From NCBI GenBank assembly GCA_002746235.1, contig NVWJ01000010.1, forward strand, positions 70,202 through 79,191: DNA of 8,990 nucleotides, given 5' to 3'. Under the pieces are notes generated by a model. The model saw only the letters and a program-made list of their open reading frames with translations, ran no database searches and was not told where the DNA came from. The stretch is from Planctomycetota bacterium. Lineage in GTDB: Bacteria > Planctomycetota > UBA1135. The position numbers were made by a program, and so were the translations under genes. Below, piece by piece: positions 6,069-8,990 of this stretch (positions are counted from its first letter, which is position 1; every line of letters starts with the position of its first letter).

Positions 6069-6764
6069 ATGGCTTCTGCTACTCCCACCCCCAACCGTAT
6101 TTCAGGTCTGGCCAGATTCACCGCCTACGCCACTTGGCTGTGTTGGATGGCGTTATTGGCTGGGACCACCTATTGGCCAGAGCTTGATCAACATCCAACG
6201 GTACTTACTGTTTGGTATGGACTGGTTGCGGTAGGCACTCCAATGACCATCCTGTTTGGTATTCAACACGGCATGAAGGCAAGCAACTGGAAGGCTTCTT
6301 GTGTCTTGGTTCTCGCGGGAGGAATCCCTTTTTTCACCATCGTGACGAACCATGTAATCCGTGCTCAAGCCATTGATCAATGGAGTTACTTGATCATGGA
6401 CCTCGATATAGGTTTCCATCCTCCCCAAGAGGGGATCCTGGTGGCTGCCCGTGAAGAGGATTCCGAGGAAAGCAATGCCGAGAGACGAAAAATGCTGGCT
6501 TCGATGATTTATAACATTTGGGGGTTTGAAGTCATGTGGCGTAATGAGGGAGGGGAGCTAGAAGTCTTTGTGCCCAATGAGCGTGAGGTGCGAGAGCGAA
6601 AGGAGAGTATGCAACTCAATGTAGAAATGGCTCAGTCAGCTCGCGATTTGGAAAGGGCTGAGACGCTCCAGTGGGGGGCCTTAGTGCTCCACCTCACCGC
6701 CTTTTTCGTAGTCTTTTTCCCCGGACTCCTGGTCCTCATTTGGCGCCAAAGGAAATTAGTCTAG
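6069..6764 (+). CDS. Uncharacterised four-helix membrane protein with acidic/coiled-coil soluble domain
   Basis: This 231-residue product is not recognised. Three hydrophobic segments lie near residues 15-37 (YATWLCWMALLAG), 44-65 (LVAVGTPMTILFG) and 75-95 (VLVLAGGIPFFTIV). A soluble region follows (about 100-200): an acidic stretch AREEDSEESNAERR, the motif MIYNIWGFEVMWR, and a charged helix likely to coil (NEREVRERKESMQLNVEMAQSA). A fourth membrane helix at about 204-225 (LVLHLTAFFVVFFPGLLVLIW) ends in the basic tail RQRKLV. An even number of helices puts both termini on the same side, the cytoplasm by the positive-inside rule. The gene sits 21 bases after ispH and is probably in that operon, but its strong Shine-Dalgarno and more AT-rich, less regular codon use differ from ispH and folC, which may indicate a separate origin. 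I infer no function. Confidence 0.75.
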   Translation: MASATPTPNRISGLARFTAYATWLCWMALLAGTTYWPELDQHPTVLTVWYGLVAVGTPMTILFGIQHGMKASNWKASCVLVLAGGIPFFTIVTNHVIRAQAIDQWSYLIMDLDIGFHPPQEGILVAAREEDSEESNAERRKMLASMIYNIWGFEVMWRNEGGELEVFVPNEREVRERKESMQLNVEMAQSARDLERAETLQWGALVLHLTAFFVVFFPGLLVLIWRQRKLV

Positions 6765-6786
6765 ATAAACAGACCTTTTTATTTTT
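6759..6786 (+). terminator. Weak hairpin plus T-rich tract after the membrane-protein gene
   Basis: GTCT (6759-6762) pairs with AGAC (6771-6774) around an eight-base loop, and CTTTTTATTTTT (6775-6786) follows. The T-tract is convincing but the stem is only four base pairs. It overlaps the stop codon at 6762-6764. It may equally be an AT-rich promoter region for the former RIC gene. Confidence 0.3.
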
Positions 6787-6797
6787 ATATTAGGGCG

Positions 6798-7350
6798 AAG
6801 ACAAACGTCTCCCCTGAAACCACTCTCGCGACCCTGGTGACTGAACGCCCGGGCCGCTCTCGCGTGCTGGAATCTCTTGGCCTGGACTATTGCTGCAAAG
6901 GCGGGCAAAGTCTGGAATCCGCATGTGCCAAGTCTGGAAAGGACTTGCAGGAGGTCCTTCAACGTCTAGCTGTCTTTGACCCAGTTGGTGGATCACATTG
7001 TGGAAACCCATCATGCTTACGTGAAATCGGAGTTGGACACCTTGTCGCAACTGGTGGATAAAGTGGCACGCGTCCATGGCGAAAAGTTCCCGTGGATGAA
7101 GGAAGTGCGCCGTTTGGTCTTCAAACCATTTGCCGAGTTGGCGTTGCGTCTGCAAAAGGAGTAACAGGTTTTGTTCCCAATGATTCGCGAGCTCGACGCT
7201 GCTTCCTCTTTGCCGCAGGGTGGATGCAACAGCTTCCGCGCGATGATGAATCGTCTGGAAGCTTTTGAATATGACTTACATCGCCACATTCATTAGGAGA
7301 ACAGCTTGTTGCATCCGAAGGCTTTGGCGGCCATGAGTCGTCTTTCCTAA
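6798..7350 (+). pseudogene. Decayed iron-sulfur cluster repair di-iron protein (RIC/YtfE/ScdA family)
   Basis: Intact RIC proteins, about 220-240 residues, repair iron-sulfur clusters after nitrosative or oxidative damage through a hemerythrin-like di-iron centre. All family blocks can be read here, but not in one frame. Bases 6801-6975 give TNVSPETTLATLVTERP, then SRVLESLGLDYCCKGGQSLE, the N-terminal ScdA_N domain with its Cys-Cys pair. The frame then shifts near 6976 into LVDHIVETHHAYVKSEL and KVARVHGEKFPWMKEV. TAA (7162-7164) sits where the family has Glu in KEEQVLFP, and QVLFPMIREL follows. The segment with the conserved MxxEH metal-ligand motif is missing between RELDAASS and LPQGGCNSF (about 7200-7220). 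TAG (7294-7296) replaces the Leu of HIHLEN, and reading ends at TAA 7348-7350. AAG at 6798-6800 stands where ATG would be expected. At least five lesions make function very unlikely. Confidence 0.88.
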
Positions 7351-8990
7351 GGAATAAACTCGACCGGGATGACTACCGAGCTTAACTCTGGGAGTTGTCC
7401 GCTTGGGAATGCAACGGCAGCTAACCAGAAGGTATAGCCCACCGCAAAGTTAAATGCGCCTGGTGCAAAGGTAATGCTGGCGGTGCCGTCTCCGTTTGCA
7501 TCGAGGGTTCCTTGTAAGTTGGCGGTGGTGTTAAAAGGGTAGATGCCCGCAGCGCTATCGAGAAGATAACTGTCCACGGTGAGCGGGATGTTGGTGCCGT
7601 AAAACACTGGGCCGGTACCGCCAAGCGACATGAGGGTGATGTATTCATAAGTCGCGGCGGAGTCAGGGAAGTCCAAAGTTAGGTCCAGAGTTGCGCCTGC
7701 TGCTGCAGGGATTTGGTTGGTATTGGACTCCAAAAGTGGGAGGTAGGTGTACACAAAGACGGAGCCAGCATCAGTGATTCCCGCAGGGTCCGCAGTGAAG
7801 GCGCCGATGAGGAAGTCGGTGTTGCCATCGCCATCGACATCGCCTGCGTTGGCGGAGGACCAGCCAAAACGGTCGAGAGAAGTGTGACCCTGGAACTGAT
7901 GGAGGCGGGTTCCATCTTTGCCGGAATAGAGATTGGCGTAGCCGACGGTATTGGTGGAACCGCTGGCTCCAATCAACAGGTCATCGCAGCCATCTCCGTT
8001 CACGTCACCCACTGAATTTATGGAATCGCCAAGAGTGTCATAATCCGCGGTGCCTTCAAACCGATGCAAGAGAGCACCGGTCGCGCCGGAGTAAACCCAA
8101 ACCCGTCCCATCCAGGTTAGTGAGAGGGTGTAGGAATATGGATCGTTGAACATGATGTCATCGAAACCGTCACCGTCGACATCGCCAGCTCCGGACACTT
8201 GCAGCGCAATGCCTAAGTCGTTGCCATCCCATCGATAGAGTTGCGAGCCATCAGCTCCTGAGAACACAAATGCAGAGCCGACATCGGTGGGGCCGAATGG
8301 GTAAAAGAGATCGGCTTCGCGTGCCGCAACGATGACATCACCAATGCCGTCGCCGTTGACGTCTCCCGCACTAGAGACTGAGTTTCCCATTTTGTCATCG
8401 GGGAAGGTGCCGCGAAATTGGTAGAGCTGCGAGGCATCGGCACCAGAATAAATCGTGGCAATGCCAGCATAGAGATCGCCCCCCGGATTGGCCTGCGGCG
8501 ACCCAATGATGATGTCCGGAATAGTGTCAAGGTTAATGAATCCTGCGGAGGCTACCGAATAACCGAGTTGCTCGTTGACGACCGCACCATTCCATTGGAA
8601 AAGGATAGATCCATCAAATCCCGAATAGAGAAAGGCGCTGCCGGATCCGTTGAGTCCACCGCCGTCCATGCCATACCCACCGACGAGGACATCGTCGAAT
8701 CCGTCTTGGTTGACATCGCCAGCTGGTGCGACTGAATGGCCAAAAAAGTCAGACGCGCTGACGCCATTCCATTGATAGAGGAGCGCTCCGTCTGCTCCTG
8801 AATAAACCGTCACGCTTCCCGCATTCGTGAACCCGCCTGGAGCTGCCTGGGGATTACCCACGATTTGATCTGGGATGCCATCGTTATTGACATCGCCGGC
8901 GCTGTCTACCGAATAGCCAAACCAGCCAGTATTGACGTTTCCGTCCCATTGATGGAGTAAATCGGAGTTTCCGCCAACGCTTTGTGCGGA
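7347..8990 (-). CDS. Secreted FG-GAP repeat (integrin-alpha-like beta-propeller) protein, 5' end outside window
   Basis: The leftward frame stays open to the right edge, so the start, and any signal peptide, lies beyond base 8990; an internal GTG at 8859-8861 codes for Val inside a repeat and is not the start. About 547 residues are seen. Seven tandem units of about 55-63 residues follow the pattern FGxSVxxAGDVNxDGxxDxxVG, then GSxxVYSGxDGxLLxQxxG. AGDVNxDG is the calcium-binding loop of FG-GAP repeats. Seven units suit one complete propeller, but more may lie upstream. The last 126 residues (bases 7350-7727) are a beta-rich domain without cysteine (TLDLTLDF, VDSYLLDSAAGIYP, LQGTLDANGDGTASI, FWLAAVAF, SSVVIPVEF). 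I associate similar tails with marine planctomycete proteins, where they may act in sorting or as a wall-side module. The role is probably extracellular adhesion or surface structure. Its 3' end abuts the RIC pseudogene. Confidence 0.9.
   Translation of the reverse strand, partial: SAQSVGGNSDLLHQWDGNVNTGWFGYSVDSAGDVNNDGIPDQIVGNPQAAPGGFTNAGSVTVYSGADGALLYQWNGVSASDFFGHSVAPAGDVNQDGFDDVLVGGYGMDGGGLNGSGSAFLYSGFDGSILFQWNGAVVNEQLGYSVASAGFINLDTIPDIIIGSPQANPGGDLYAGIATIYSGADASQLYQFRGTFPDDKMGNSVSSAGDVNGDGIGDVIVAAREADLFYPFGPTDVGSAFVFSGADGSQLYRWDGNDLGIALQVSGAGDVDGDGFDDIMFNDPYSYTLSLTWMGRVWVYSGATGALLHRFEGTADYDTLGDSINSVGDVNGDGCDDLLIGASGSTNTVGYANLYSGKDGTRLHQFQGHTSLDRFGWSSANAGDVDGDGNTDFLIGAFTADPAGITDAGSVFVYTYLPLLESNTNQIPAAAGATLDLTLDFPDSAATYEYITLMSLGGTGPVFYGTNIPLTVDSYLLDSAAGIYPFNTTANLQGTLDANGDGTASITFAPGAFNFAVGYTFWLAAVAFPSGQLPELSSVVIPVEFIP
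7728..8990 (-). repeat. Seven tandem FG-GAP coding repeats
   Basis: Each unit is roughly 165-190 bases. The units are conserved as protein (GDVDGDG and YSGADG blocks) but diverged as DNA, so this is an old domain array, not a recent tandem duplication. Unit 3 (Ca loop at 8514-8540) reads GFINLDTIPD and has lost the first Asp and the Gly of the loop. Confidence 0.85.

Noticed and set aside
7162..7296. Stop-codon recoding (TAA as Glu, TAG as Leu) within the RIC-like gene
   Set aside because: Other genes in the window end normally at TAA and TAG, the two stops would need different amino acids, and the gene also has a frameshift, a deletion and no start, so simple decay explains it better.
7713..8735. 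Rightward open frames of about 100 codons within the FG-GAP region
   Set aside because: They are antisense shadows of the repetitive GDVNxDG coding units and resemble no protein.
1..8990. tRNA, rRNA, CRISPR array, insertion sequence, integrase or defence island
   Set aside because: No clover-leaf candidates, spaced direct repeats, terminal inverted repeats, transposase or known defence-domain motifs were found; the genes are mostly core metabolism and envelope functions.

Overview
The window reads as a chromosomal stretch of a Gram-negative bacterium of moderately high GC content, most likely a planctomycete or a relative. The clues are an LpxD-type lipid A acyltransferase, a long plant/cyanobacterial-type IspH, a secreted FG-GAP protein with a C-terminal domain of a kind I associate with marine Planctomycetota, and several genes without a Shine-Dalgarno sequence. 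The phylum call is inference. There are no RNA genes, insertion sequences or CRISPR arrays.

Left part (1-2790): a class I glutamine-amidotransferase-like hydrolase of the peptidase C26/PuuD family runs leftward off the edge. It is divergent from a CaCA-family Na+/Ca2+ exchanger, followed after 30 bases by an LpxD-like acyltransferase. A weak hairpin with a T-run follows lpxD.

Middle (2868-6764): a small secreted protein of unknown function converges on, and overlaps, a Nudix-fold protein whose Nudix box has lost two of its acidic residues. The Nudix gene is divergent from folC. folC overlaps ispH by one base (TAATG), and an unrecognised four-helix membrane protein with an unusually good ribosome binding site follows 21 bases later. 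These three genes probably form one operon linking folate and isoprenoid metabolism.

Right part (6798-8990): a clearly broken copy of the RIC/YtfE/ScdA iron-sulfur repair gene carries a missing start, a frameshift, two in-frame stops and an internal deletion. It abuts the 3' end of a large leftward gene for a secreted protein with at least seven FG-GAP repeats (integrin-alpha-like beta-propeller), which runs off the right edge.

The more unusual points are the decayed RIC gene, the two divergent gene pairs whose start codons lie immediately beside shared -10-like elements (possible bidirectional promoters and leaderless or nearly leaderless mRNAs), the degenerate Nudix box and two uncharacterised proteins. 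I saw no convincing new multi-gene defence or mobile system.
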